From the NCBI RefSeq assembly GCF_004340945.1, contig NZ_SLYD01000006.1, positions 124,001 through 188,000 of the forward strand: a stretch of DNA of 64,000 nt, read 5' to 3'. The notes under the pieces are model-generated. The model made no database searches and had not been told where the DNA came from. It saw only the letters and a program-made list of their open reading frames with translations. The position numbers were made by a program, and so were the translations under genes. How positions within the stretch are numbered: the stretch's first letter is position 1; each line of letters starts with the position of its first letter. Shown piece after piece: positions 1 to 7,361 of the stretch. The DNA is from Sphingomonas sp. PP-F2F-A104-K0414. GTDB taxonomy: Bacteria > Pseudomonadota > Alphaproteobacteria > Sphingomonadales > Sphingomonadaceae.

Positions 1-581
1 CGCAAGCGATCAGCGAAGCGGTCCGGCTTCAGCAGATCGGCCATCGGCGCGTAATGGTTGAGCGGGCTCGTGCTATCGCCGACAGCCCGGTACGCTACCT
101 CGCGACCCTCGTGACGTGCGCCGATCCTGACAGTGACGGCAAACTCGCCGGCCGCCAGCAGGACATGGCCTGATTGATCGCGTTCCCCCTGAAGCGACAC
201 TATCTCGAATGTCCCCGGTGCCAGGCCGATGCAGACGGCGAGGGCGTTCATCGCCTCGGTCGCTTCGATATGAAAACGCTCCTTGGCGCCAGCATCATAT
301 TCCACGCCGCGGATTGCGAGCGCCAGCAGCGTCGGGAACCGCTTCAGGTCTTCGAGGCGGCGCCTGCAGGCGTGGCGAAGTACGTCGCGGGGCGCACGAT
401 TGGTCGACACGGTTGCCATGTGACGCGCCAGCAGGACGACAGCGGGGTCGCTGTTGGGATCGACGCCGGCATTGCGGCAGTCGTCGACCGCTTTTCCGAT
501 CGCGTGCAATGTCGCGACGACGGTGGTGAGGGCGCTCGGGTCCAGCGCTTGTTGGTGGCGGAAAGGCACATCGTAAATCAT
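1..581 (-). CDS. hypothetical protein, partial (runs off left edge)
   Basis: A leftward open frame starts at an ATG at 581-579 (MIYDVPFRHQQ...) and stays open to the window edge, giving about 193 residues with no stop. The rightward frames over the same stretch are arginine/proline-rich and look like shadows, whereas this frame has balanced composition, with helical-looking stretches such as LDPSALTTVVATLHAIGKAV and a later hydrophobic segment HVLLAAGEFAVTVRIGA. I do not recognise the family. It is the last visible gene of the leftward plasmid-maintenance set and is separated from the gene before it by a 14-bp inverted repeat. Confidence 0.6.
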   Translation of the reverse strand, partial: MIYDVPFRHQQALDPSALTTVVATLHAIGKAVDDCRNAGVDPNSDPAVVLLARHMATVSTNRAPRDVLRHACRRRLEDLKRFPTLLALAIRGVEYDAGAKERFHIEATEAMNALAVCIGLAPGTFEIVSLQGERDQSGHVLLAAGEFAVTVRIGARHEGREVAYRAVGDSTSPLNHYAPMADLLKPDRFADRL

Positions 582-711
582 CGACGCATGCTCCGAATGA
601 GGACCGTGCGCTCTTTCGGCGCACACTCTTCACCCCCCTCTCTTCTCCCGCGACACCCGGTTTGCGCTCGTATCGTCAGCCCCTCAGGGCTGGGCGCTTG
701 GGCACGTCTCG

Positions 712-746
712 GGAAAGATGTTGCCGGATTTTGGCAACATCTTTCC
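712..746. terminator. perfect 14-bp inverted repeat, likely intrinsic terminator
   Basis: The arms ggaaagatgttgcc (712-725) and ggcaacatctttcc (733-746) are exact reverse complements with a 7-base loop. It lies between the end of the DUF7007-like reading frame (812) and the start of the next leftward gene (581). There is no clear U run, so it could be a terminator, a transcript-stabilising hairpin or an operator. Confidence 0.5.
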
Positions 747-811
747 GGCCTTTAGTCGGCCCCCTCCCCCTCCGTTGGCCAGAGGGGGTAGGGCAACGAC
801 GCTCCCGATCG

Positions 812-1415
812 TCACGGCACCAGTTCGACATCAAGAGCCGCAAAGGTGTTCATCGGGCGGGAGCTGTCGTAGCGTGCTGCATCACACAGGCCTTTGAAGT
901 CCGGGCCTTCATACTGTGCGAAGCCCAGGTGATCGCAGCCGGTGATGCGCTGCCCGGTGACGCCGACCTTGCCCTTGGGCACCCAGTCGGCCCAATCTCC
1001 GGATGCTGAGCGTACCCCGATCTCTCCGATCGCGGCCTCGTAGAGCGCTGCCTTCTTCAGGACGTAGCTATCGCTTGGGCTGATAACCTCGCCGGTGAAG
1101 GCACCGTATTGTATCGGACGCCAGTGACGTGCCGTTTGATGGGCAAGGTTGCGTTCGATGTCGAACAGCGGGTCTTTCAGCGCTGCGAACTCAGTCTCGA
1201 ACCCGATTTACCAGCGACCAGTTGACGTCTTCCTCGTAGTAGATGCCGTCGAGGCGCAGGGCTTCCGGCATCGCAGCCTGACGCTCATCCGACAGGACGA
1301 ACCCACCATGCGAGGGGGTGGTAACGAACCAGATGCCTGGCAGGCGCTGGATCGCCGTATCGGGAGTGTCCCAGAGCGTATGCACGGGCGCGGAGGTCGA
1401 AGTGAAAGCGGGCAT
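812..1415 (-). pseudogene. DUF7007-like protein, frameshifted
   Basis: The frame starts at ATG 1415-1413 after a good ribosome binding site (AAGGAGA) and encodes about 74 residues (MPAFTSTSAPVHTLWDTP ... EEDVNWSLVNR) before a stop at 1191. The coding signal continues without a break one base over, from about 1198 (GFETEFAALKDPLFDIERN...) to a TGA at 814-812 (...ALDVELVP). The joined product would be about 200 residues, resembling the DUF7007 proteins found on alphaproteobacterial plasmids; that family name is from memory. A one-base indel near 1195-1200, a sequencing error or a programmed +1 shift would each explain the break. It sits downstream of the lipoprotein nuclease gene in a leftward cluster. 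Confidence 0.6.
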
Positions 1416-1466
1416 GATCGTCTCCTTGATCGATGCCCTTTCCCTCCCCCTTCTCTCCCACGCGAT

Positions 1467-2000
1467 TCAGCGCTCTCGGCTGCTTTTGCCCCGGGCCTCG
1501 CATGAGAGGCGTTCGCCGCGACGCCATTTTGCCGGATCGATGAAGTAGCCGGCATGCACGCCGGCATGTCTGGCCTCCGCGTTTTCATAAGCGGCGAGAT
1601 AACGCTGCGCGCGCTCGGGGTCGTTCTTCAGGTAGCTGGTCGCCGGCACGGCAAGCCCCGCTGCGATCATGCTCTCACCAAGGTCCTGGCCCCCAATCTC
1701 GACCGTTCCGATCGGACGACCGTAGCTTTGCTTGCCCGTCAGGCGGATCGTACTGCTTCCCGATTTCAGGAGCTTCGACGCATAGTCCTGTGCCGCCTTG
1801 CCGCACGGCCAGCAGCCGTTCGTATTTCGGCACAATTGCCTCTTCTCGAAGGCATCGGCCCCAAAAATCCGGACGTCGAACGATACGGTGTCACCGTCGA
1901 TCGCGCGGCCGTCGGCGCGGATCAGCGCTGGGTCTTCGGCCTGGGAGGCGGCTCCTCCGCAGGCGGCAAGGGCAAGAGCGATGACAAGGGTCAGGCGCAT
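1467..2000 (-). CDS. thermonuclease-family (SNase-like) lipoprotein
   Basis: Begins MRLTLVIALALAACGG, a short lipoprotein signal with a lipobox ending in Cys14, so the protein is probably exported and lipid-anchored. The mature part contains ADGRAIDGDTVSFDVRIFGA, the conserved opening strand of staphylococcal-nuclease-like folds (D-G-D-T with a following R-I-x-G-x-D/A), then a Cys-rich insert (CRNTNGCWPCG) and the GESMIAAGLA/YENAEARHAGVHAG region typical of small SNase-like proteins. About 177 residues. An in-frame start 49 codons upstream exists, but the sequence before M(2000) is not signal-like. Its ATG overlaps the end of the preceding small ORF by 10 bases, suggesting translational coupling. 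Substrate unknown. Confidence 0.75.
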   Translation of the reverse strand: MRLTLVIALALAACGGAASQAEDPALIRADGRAIDGDTVSFDVRIFGADAFEKRQLCRNTNGCWPCGKAAQDYASKLLKSGSSTIRLTGKQSYGRPIGTVEIGGQDLGESMIAAGLAVPATSYLKNDPERAQRYLAAYENAEARHAGVHAGYFIDPAKWRRGERLSCEARGKSSRER

Positions 2001-2196
2001 GCGCGGGTGTCCTCGATCAATCCGGCGGTCGTCTCGACGATCAGCCACGGCTGCAATGGCTCGCCGTAGCGACGATGTCGGTATGAATTCCGTCAAGGCG
2101 CATCCATGCTGCGACCCTGACGGCGTTGGACCTGCTGCACAGCACACGGCGCAGCGGCGAGAGGGGCGTGTCGGCAGACATGGGGCTATCCATCAT
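1991..2196 (-). pseudogene. small hypothetical ORF, probably frameshifted
   Basis: Its ATG (2196-2194) overlaps the TGA of the DUF6927 gene as ATGA, a typical coupled start. The frame reads MMDSPMSADTPLSPLRRVLC ... DGIHTDIVA and then hits a stop near 2041. Shifting one base near 2055-2062 restores a sensible ending, YGEPLQPWLIVETTAGLIED..., to a TGA at 1993-1991 that overlaps the start of the nuclease gene. The intended product is about 68 residues. The coupled start, and the fact that the shifted frame ends exactly at the next gene's start, suggest a real gene with a one-base deletion or sequence error. Function unknown. Confidence 0.5.
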
Positions 2197-2831
2197 GCTG
2201 GTGTCGCACACGCGGTAGGGGCCGCGAAGACGGCGCGGTGAACTTTGGTTTCTGGAACGACAGACCAGGCCAGGTCGCGGAAATGCGAGATGCGGTAGTG
2301 GCCGTGCCCCTTGTGGCTCCGGAACGTGATCTTTTCGCCGCATTTCACGACGATGAACTCGGTGCCGGTATGGCCGTCACTGAACGAAACCGGGCGGGGA
2401 AGTTTGATCCGCATCCCGTTATCGATTTTGCGGGCGTGCAGCCTTAGCCGAACGAGGCAACGGCGGTGCCAATCCAGCGCGCTTTCTTTGCTGGTTGGCG
2501 ACAGGAGACGCAGGATCCGGGCCGGGCATCCGGCCTCGCAAGGTCCCATCGATTCCTCCTGGTCCTTGTACGCAAATACGTATCCGTCTCTGGCCTTGGG
2601 ATTCCAGCGGACCAGACACACGAGTGCGATGACGTAGAGCGGCTCGCCGTCTGAAATGATCTCAGCTGCTGCGTACCAGACGCGGTTTCCGACGAACGCG
2701 CTGTCGATAACGCGCAGCCCTCGCGTGCCGCCACCATCCAGCGCACGGCTGTAGGTGAACTGGTCGTCGAGATAGGCCTTGGGGTTCGGGTGGCCGGCCA
2801 TGCCGGCGCTGGTCATCGAGAGCCAACCCAT
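2193..2831 (-). CDS. DUF6927 domain protein
   Basis: 212 residues starting MGWLSMTSAGM..., preceded by GGAGAA at good spacing. The opening GWL and the PKAYLDDQFTY segment match what I know of DUF6927 proteins, which are common next to antirestriction genes on alphaproteobacterial plasmids and have no established function. The middle contains WYAAAEI and LYVIALVCLVRW, and there is a Cys pair region (CEAGCPARIL). The gene lies 15 bp downstream of ardC on the same strand and overlaps the next small ORF by 4 bases, so the three are probably co-transcribed. Confidence 0.7.
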   Translation of the reverse strand: MGWLSMTSAGMAGHPNPKAYLDDQFTYSRALDGGGTRGLRVIDSAFVGNRVWYAAAEIISDGEPLYVIALVCLVRWNPKARDGYVFAYKDQEESMGPCEAGCPARILRLLSPTSKESALDWHRRCLVRLRLHARKIDNGMRIKLPRPVSFSDGHTGTEFIVVKCGEKITFRSHKGHGHYRISHFRDLAWSVVPETKVHRAVFAAPTACATPA

Positions 2832-2846
2832 GTCGTGTTCTCCGGT

Positions 2847-3755
2847 TCATGCGGCGAGCCGCGTTTCTGCTGCAGCCTCGGTCGAGAAGGCGCGAAGGTA
2901 GATGAAGGCCTGTTCGGCCTTGGTCGCGGCCAGGAAGATCGCGGTCTTGTCGGCGCGCAACACCCCCAACCAGTTGGCGAGGTAGGAGGCATGGCTGTCG
3001 TGCAGCTCTGTCGGGAGGCCAAGATCGCCGCAGATCATGGCCGAGCCAAGCTCAGCGACCAATTCTTCGACGCAATATGCGTTGTCGCCGAAGCGCTTCC
3101 CGAAGGTGCGATCGAGCCGGGAGGCATGGCCCGCCCAATGGACGGTCTCGTGCGCGCGAACCGATGCGTATGCGTCGCCTGACTTGAAGCTGCCGGTGTG
3201 CGGCATCTGGATATAGTCAAAGGTTGGGTGGAAGAAGGCGCGGTCACCACCGTGACGGACCTTGGCCGGAATGCCGCCAAAGAAGGCGTCGATTCGATCC
3301 TGCCGTTCTGAGATCAGCAAAGGGGTCGGTGCGACCTCGCCCGGGTAATAATAGTCCGGCAGGCCAACGATTTCGTCGGCGTTGTAGACGACATAGGAAC
3401 GCAGAAAGCGGATCATCTGGTCAGCGGTCGCACCAAGCAGATTGGGCATTCCGGCCTTGCGGAAGGTCGAGGCGTAGACGGAGAAAGACGGTCTCGCATC
3501 GCGGTTGATCTCGCCGCCCAGTTCGCGGGCCTGACGGGCGGTCATCCAGTAGCGGCTGCGATAGCCATAGGTGTCGGCGGTCGCCCAGAGCCATAGGGCG
3601 TTTATTCCGGTGTACGGAACGCCCTCATGGCGCAGTGGCCTGCCGCCCTCGCCGGTAACCGACCAGAAGCGTTGCCATGGCAGGGTCCCGGCTTCGAGCC
3701 GTGCGATGATGGTGGCGGTGATGTCGGCCGCAATGTCGCGGGTTGTAGCGGTCAT
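2847..3755 (-). CDS. ardC: ArdC-type antirestriction protein / zincin-like peptidase
   Basis: 302 residues with the two-part ArdC layout. The N-terminal ssDNA-binding domain (about residues 1-140) contains LPWQRFW and the GINALWLW motif; the C-terminal zincin-like metallopeptidase domain has HETVH at residues 202-206 (HExxH) and a downstream EELVAELGSAM that supplies the third zinc ligand. In ArdC/TraC1 relatives the protein binds single-stranded DNA and protects incoming plasmid DNA from host restriction. It is followed closely by DUF6927 and preceded by a strong hairpin (3787-3821) that separates it from the parB-like gene. Confidence 0.9.
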   Translation of the reverse strand: MTATTRDIAADITATIIARLEAGTLPWQRFWSVTGEGGRPLRHEGVPYTGINALWLWATADTYGYRSRYWMTARQARELGGEINRDARPSFSVYASTFRKAGMPNLLGATADQMIRFLRSYVVYNADEIVGLPDYYYPGEVAPTPLLISERQDRIDAFFGGIPAKVRHGGDRAFFHPTFDYIQMPHTGSFKSGDAYASVRAHETVHWAGHASRLDRTFGKRFGDNAYCVEELVAELGSAMICGDLGLPTELHDSHASYLANWLGVLRADKTAIFLAATKAEQAFIYLRAFSTEAAAETRLAA

Positions 3756-3786
3756 GACGCTGTCCTCGTTAGCGGTGAGGAAAAGG

Positions 3787-3821
3787 CACTGCCGGCGCCG
3801 CGAGGTCGCGGGCCGGCAGTG
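3787..3821 (-). terminator. strong hairpin between parB-like gene and ardC
   Basis: The arms cactgccggc (3787-3796) and gccggcagtg (3812-3821) pair perfectly, and an inner ccgcg/cgcgg pair extends the stem with a one-base bulge. On the leftward strand the hairpin is followed by CCTTTTCC. It lies 30 bp past the parB-like stop and 32 bp before the ardC start, fitting a terminator or attenuator that lowers read-through from parB into ardC. Confidence 0.55.
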
Positions 3822-3850
3822 AGGCTGCTCGGAATTGAAGCGTCGTGCTG

Positions 3851-6103
3851 CTATTCGGCCGCGACGATCTCGTTCACATCGTCATCGTTCTGGTGATCGC
3901 GTTCGATCTGGGCGTTGCCGTTCGTCTCGACCTCGCCCGTCTCCGCATCATCCGGACCGTCACCGACCAGAGCGGCGAGATCGTCCTCGCCGGTGTCGTC
4001 GCTGGTCCCCTCGATCAGGTCCGCAATATCGCCCTGCGCGCCATCGTCCTGGCTTTCACCCCCGACGACAGTGTCGCTGAAGCGCATCGCGGTCGGCACC
4101 CATTTCAGGGCAGCTTCCTTGACGTCGGTCTCGACGATCGCTTCGCCAGCGAACAGCTTCTGGCAGGATGCCGAGATCTCGGTCTTCTTCTCGCTGGCGT
4201 GGCGGCTCGACAGCGCGGGGCCTCCGACCTCGTGAAGGAGCGAGATCAACGACCCCTTGGAAACCCGGTCGAAGAAGTTCTCCGACGTCGGGCGCCACCA
4301 GCTGGCGACATCGACCTCGAGGATGCTGGCCATGCGGCCGTGGAGCGGGTTCTGGCGATTGGAGCCGTAGGACTCCTTGGCCTCCAGCGACGTCGCGACG
4401 ATGTAGGCCAGCCATGCGCTCTTCACCTCGTCACCGAGCGCGCGGAATGCCTCGAACCGCATAACCTTGTCGTCGGATGCGCCCCACGATTCATCGAGGC
4501 CGTCCCGCACCTCGGCGAGGTAGTCGCGCGCGCGCGATCCCGGCATGTTGGTCGACAAGATCGGATCCTGCGGGGCATGGGCGCTGATCGTCGTGCCGTC
4601 ATTCGACGAAGTGCCACGCCGCGCATCCGCCATGGCGAACAGCATGTAATCCAGCGCCAAGCCGGGACTGGCGATCAACGAGGCCGCCAGGACATCGCGA
4701 CGCTGCATCGCCAGTTGGTCGCTCAGGACCTGGCTGAGTGCCTTGCCGCCCGGCGCTGCGTTATCAGGGTCGACCTCCTTGGGATTGCCCGCCGTCACCG
4801 GCGTCGCTGCGCCCTCCTCGATGCGGAAGGTCGGCTCCGCCCGGACCCGTTCCGAGCCCTCGCCCTCGCCGTCGGCAACCCCCTCGTCCGTCTCGTCGGT
4901 CTCCCCGTTATCACCTTCGACCGGTTCCGGCTCGACCACCGTCACGCGGATCGGCGTTTCGCTGTAATAGGTCTCATCCAGGACCATCGTACCGGTCTGC
5001 GACAGCGTCAGAAACGCGCCGACCCGCGACACGAGTTCAGCGGGGAGTACCGAGGGGCGACGTTGCAGCGCTTCGAGTTCCTCGCCAAGCGCATCATATT
5101 CGGCGTCGCAAGCGGTGAACGCCTCTTCGGTGAGCTCGTCGTTCTCCATCTCCTGCTGCAGTTCGCCCATGCGCTGCTCGATCTCGTCTACGCGTTGTGC
5201 CTCGGCCGGCGACATCGGCTGGACCGGCAAGGCGATGCGATGGAGGCTGCGGGCCGCATCCCAAGTGCTGTGGCTGGCGACAGGCCGGATCCAGGCAAGA
5301 CCGCGTTCCTCGCCGATACGCTTGGCTTCCGCTTCCATCATCGCGGCCGCGAGGGTCTGTGCGATCTCGGGGTTGGTCCAGCGCTCGCCGGCGTTGCTGA
5401 ACAGGTCTCGGTCGACGACGCCGCCTGCGGCCTCGTAGGATTCGACGCCGACCAGGAGCGCGATCGGATCGTTGGCCCGCATCGTGTCGTTGGCGATAAC
5501 GCGCCGGATAGCATCCGCGTTGTAGTGAACCATCGCGCTATAGGTCTGCCAGACGCGCAACTGACGTTCGTGACTGCCGGTCGAGGCGTAGGCCTTTGCC
5601 ATGTCGAGGGTCAGTTCGCCGTTCGCGAGAGCAGAGAAGATCGGCTCGGCAAGATCGGCTAGGCGGAGGCGACCGTCGATGAAGCGGCGGGTAACGCCAA
5701 AGCGCTTGGCCACAGCGTCGATATCGGTGCTGCCGTTCAGGAAATGCTGGAAGGCGCGGCATTCCTCGGCCGGGCTGAGCTTCATATGATGGAAGCTGAC
5801 CGCGAGCGAGGTTTCGGTCAGTTCGGCATCGTCACCCTTCAGGACACGCACCGGCACGTCATACTCGTCGGGATTGATGACGCCGCGAGCGACCAGCATG
5901 TTGAGCGCACGCCAGCGCCGACCTCCATCGAACACCTCGAACGTGCCGCGTGGCCGAGAGACCGGCGTAACGAGCAGGTTCTGGAGGACGCCGCGGGCTT
6001 CGAGGTCGGCTGCGAACGGCTCGATCTGCAGCGATTCATCAGGGGCGGTGCGGACGTTGCTGGCGGAGAGGCGGAGCTTCGAGAGTTTCACGGACTGGAT
6101 CAT
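3851..6103 (-). CDS. large ParB/RepB/Spo0J-family protein
   Basis: 750 residues, about twice the length of a chromosomal ParB. The N-terminus has the ParB/Srx fold: SKLRLSASNVRT, then GVLQNLLVTPV and the FDGGRRWRAL motif (the ParB GERRYRA-box equivalent), followed by LSPAEECRAFQ and an HTH-like DIDAVAKRFGVTRRFIDGRL. The middle is acidic with coiled-coil character (DEIEQRMGELQQEMENDEL), and the C-terminus is very acidic (DDTGEDDLAALVGDGPDD). Proteins of this type are common on sphingomonad and rhizobial plasmids. A partition or DNA-organising role is inferred; no ParA gene is visible beside it. It is divergent from the MucR-type gene. Confidence 0.85.
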   Translation of the reverse strand: MIQSVKLSKLRLSASNVRTAPDESLQIEPFAADLEARGVLQNLLVTPVSRPRGTFEVFDGGRRWRALNMLVARGVINPDEYDVPVRVLKGDDAELTETSLAVSFHHMKLSPAEECRAFQHFLNGSTDIDAVAKRFGVTRRFIDGRLRLADLAEPIFSALANGELTLDMAKAYASTGSHERQLRVWQTYSAMVHYNADAIRRVIANDTMRANDPIALLVGVESYEAAGGVVDRDLFSNAGERWTNPEIAQTLAAAMMEAEAKRIGEERGLAWIRPVASHSTWDAARSLHRIALPVQPMSPAEAQRVDEIEQRMGELQQEMENDELTEEAFTACDAEYDALGEELEALQRRPSVLPAELVSRVGAFLTLSQTGTMVLDETYYSETPIRVTVVEPEPVEGDNGETDETDEGVADGEGEGSERVRAEPTFRIEEGAATPVTAGNPKEVDPDNAAPGGKALSQVLSDQLAMQRRDVLAASLIASPGLALDYMLFAMADARRGTSSNDGTTISAHAPQDPILSTNMPGSRARDYLAEVRDGLDESWGASDDKVMRFEAFRALGDEVKSAWLAYIVATSLEAKESYGSNRQNPLHGRMASILEVDVASWWRPTSENFFDRVSKGSLISLLHEVGGPALSSRHASEKKTEISASCQKLFAGEAIVETDVKEAALKWVPTAMRFSDTVVGGESQDDGAQGDIADLIEGTSDDTGEDDLAALVGDGPDDAETGEVETNGNAQIERDHQNDDDVNEIVAAE

Positions 6104-6294
6104 GGGAAATCACCCTTCGTTTTTGAGCATCCGACTATTTTCGGACACCATCTCCCTTCCCCCTTTCCTCTCCTTGCCGTTTTGGATCCCTCGGTTCAGC
6201 TCAATGGTATTGTTCGATTAAGTATTGTCTGTGATGCCTCAGCTACTATCTAGCGGCGATCCTCAAAGCGTTCTCACATAATTACGGAAAATTG
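6104..6294. promoter_or_regulatory. divergent parB/mucR intergenic region with a direct repeat
   Basis: This 191-bp spacer is more AT-rich than its surroundings and must hold promoters for both flanking genes. It contains two copies of gtattgt (6207-6213 and 6222-6228) 15 bp apart, close to one and a half helical turns. MucR/Ros proteins bind AT-rich, loosely defined sites, so autoregulation is plausible. No unambiguous -35/-10 pair is called. Confidence 0.4.
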
Positions 6295-6804
6295 ATGACG
6301 GATGATATCAATGCGGTCGAACTTGCAACCGAACTGACCATTGCATGGCTGGGTAACCCGAATACGCGGACCACAGCAGACGATGTTCCTGCATTTCTAC
6401 AGTCGATGCATGCGGCGGTGTCGAAGCTGAGCGGTGAACAGAGCGTAGATGCTCCGGAAGCGCCTGTGCCAGAGTACACGCCTGCGGTAACCGCACGAAG
6501 GTCGCTTGCCAGCAAGGAGCACATCATCAGCATGATCGATGGCAAGCCTTACAAGACCTTGCGTCGTCATCTGGCCACCAACGGTATGACCCCGGCTGAG
6601 TATCGTGAACGGTATAATCTCAAGGCGGATTATCCGATGGTTGCGGAAGCCTACAGCGAGAGCCGTCGCGCCATGGCCAAGAAGATCGGCCTCGGCCGTA
6701 AGCCTGGCCAGACCGTTCAGAAGGCTGAAGAGCCTGCGCCCGCACCTGCACCTGCCAAGCCGCGTCGCAGCGCGAAGCCCGCAGCAACCGCAGACGCCGA
6801 ATAA
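6295..6804 (+). CDS. MucR/Ros-family transcriptional regulator with degenerate zinc finger
   Basis: 169 residues from ATG 6295 (a TTG lies directly before it). The N-terminus (VELATELTIAWLGNPNT, then DVPAFLQSMHAAVSKL) is the standard MucR oligomerisation region. The DNA-binding part includes KTLRRHLATNGMTPAEYRER, then YPMVAEAYSESRRAMAKKIGLGR. Unlike canonical MucR, the first zinc-binding Cys is Ser (IISMIDG) and the last His after RRHL is Asn, so classical Cys2His2 zinc binding looks lost, as reported for some Mesorhizobium relatives. The tail is an Ala/Pro/Lys-rich extension. It is divergent from the parB-like gene and ends before a bidirectional terminator. Confidence 0.85.
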   Translation: MTDDINAVELATELTIAWLGNPNTRTTADDVPAFLQSMHAAVSKLSGEQSVDAPEAPVPEYTPAVTARRSLASKEHIISMIDGKPYKTLRRHLATNGMTPAEYRERYNLKADYPMVAEAYSESRRAMAKKIGLGRKPGQTVQKAEEPAPAPAPAKPRRSAKPAATADAE

Positions 6805-6884
6805 TCAGTCGTGAGGTTTGGCGCTTGGTCGAAAGCCAGCGTCAACGCCTGGCTCTATGAGCCGTGCTCATGAGGTAAAAAACA

Positions 6885-6912
6885 AAAGGCCGCCCCGGGA
6901 GGGGCGGCCTTT
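6885..6912. terminator. bidirectional intrinsic terminator
   Basis: The arms aaaggccgcccc (6885-6896) and ggggcggccttt (6901-6912) form a perfect 12-bp stem with the loop ggga. On the leftward strand the stem is followed by TTTTGTTTTTT, an excellent U tract. It therefore ends mucR transcription from one side and the tiny ORF transcript (7015 to 6941) from the other. Confidence 0.9.
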
Positions 6913-6940
6913 CCATTGTCAGCCACTACTGGCTTAATCC

Positions 6941-7015
6941 TTAGAGCTGGACAGCCCCGCCAGCGGGGGTCGCACTCATCAGGTTTGCCACGAGCGGCGT
7001 GTAACAATGAGACAT
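6941..7015 (-). CDS. 24-residue small ORF with strong ribosome binding site
   Basis: A leftward ATG at 7015-7013 is preceded by AAGGAGGTGG with 6 bases between AGGAGG and the start, among the best Shine-Dalgarno matches in the window. The frame (begins MSHCYTPLVANLM, ends PAGGAVQL) stops at TAA 6943-6941, and the intrinsic terminator at 6885-6912 follows 28 bases later with its U tract on this strand. The ORF contains its own GC-rich inverted repeat (ccccgc...cggggg). Spacing, ribosome site and terminator together suggest a real small-protein or peptide transcript. The family is not recognised; a leader-peptide role is less likely because no gene follows on this strand. Confidence 0.5.
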   Translation of the reverse strand: MSHCYTPLVANLMSATPAGGAVQL

Positions 7016-7361
7016 TCGACCACCTCCTTCCAGTTGTTCAACAGTGAAACGGATATGGGCGAGCCTATCGAAGGTTCAAGGATTACAGTCAGATATCCAT
7101 AAGCCGATCGTTCCAGGGTGCATCCCGATCCACGATACAGCGTCGAAGCGAGTTATCTTCGGTGATGGCACGCCCGGCCCCGTATGTTCGTCGCTACCCA
7201 TTAAGAGCCGGTACATTGAACGGACCTAGATGTACGATCAGCGTCGGCAGGCCGGCTCGGGTGACGCAAAACACCTGTTTGTCACACAATGGTGATTACG
7301 ACTGGGTTTTTCGCACATCGAGCAGCGTCGAACCTGCATAACTGCGCTCAGCGCCAGATGA
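7016..7361. other. intergenic region upstream of the tiny ORF
   Basis: No convincing larger coding frame is present. Apart from the ribosome site at 7021-7027, it holds an interrupted inverted repeat gtgac (7261-7265)/gtcac (7281-7285) around an AAAC/GTTT core. On the leftward strand TTGAAC, 17 bases, then ATATCC could be a weak promoter for the tiny ORF. These are suggestions only. Confidence 0.3.

Noticed and set aside
3845..5662. Long rightward open frame of about 605 codons over the parB-like gene
   Set aside because: It is an antisense shadow of a high-GC gene: arginine/leucine-rich, no ribosome site, and the leftward frame carries clear ParB motifs.
7044..7229. Rightward 61-codon ORF upstream of the S41 gene
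   Set aside because: No ribosome site, low coding character, and it overlaps the probable promoter of the leftward tiny ORF.
7261..7285. Interrupted gtgac...gtcac repeat considered as a CRP/FNR site
   Set aside because: Spacer length does not fit the TGTGA-N6-TCACA spacing; left as an unassigned repeat.
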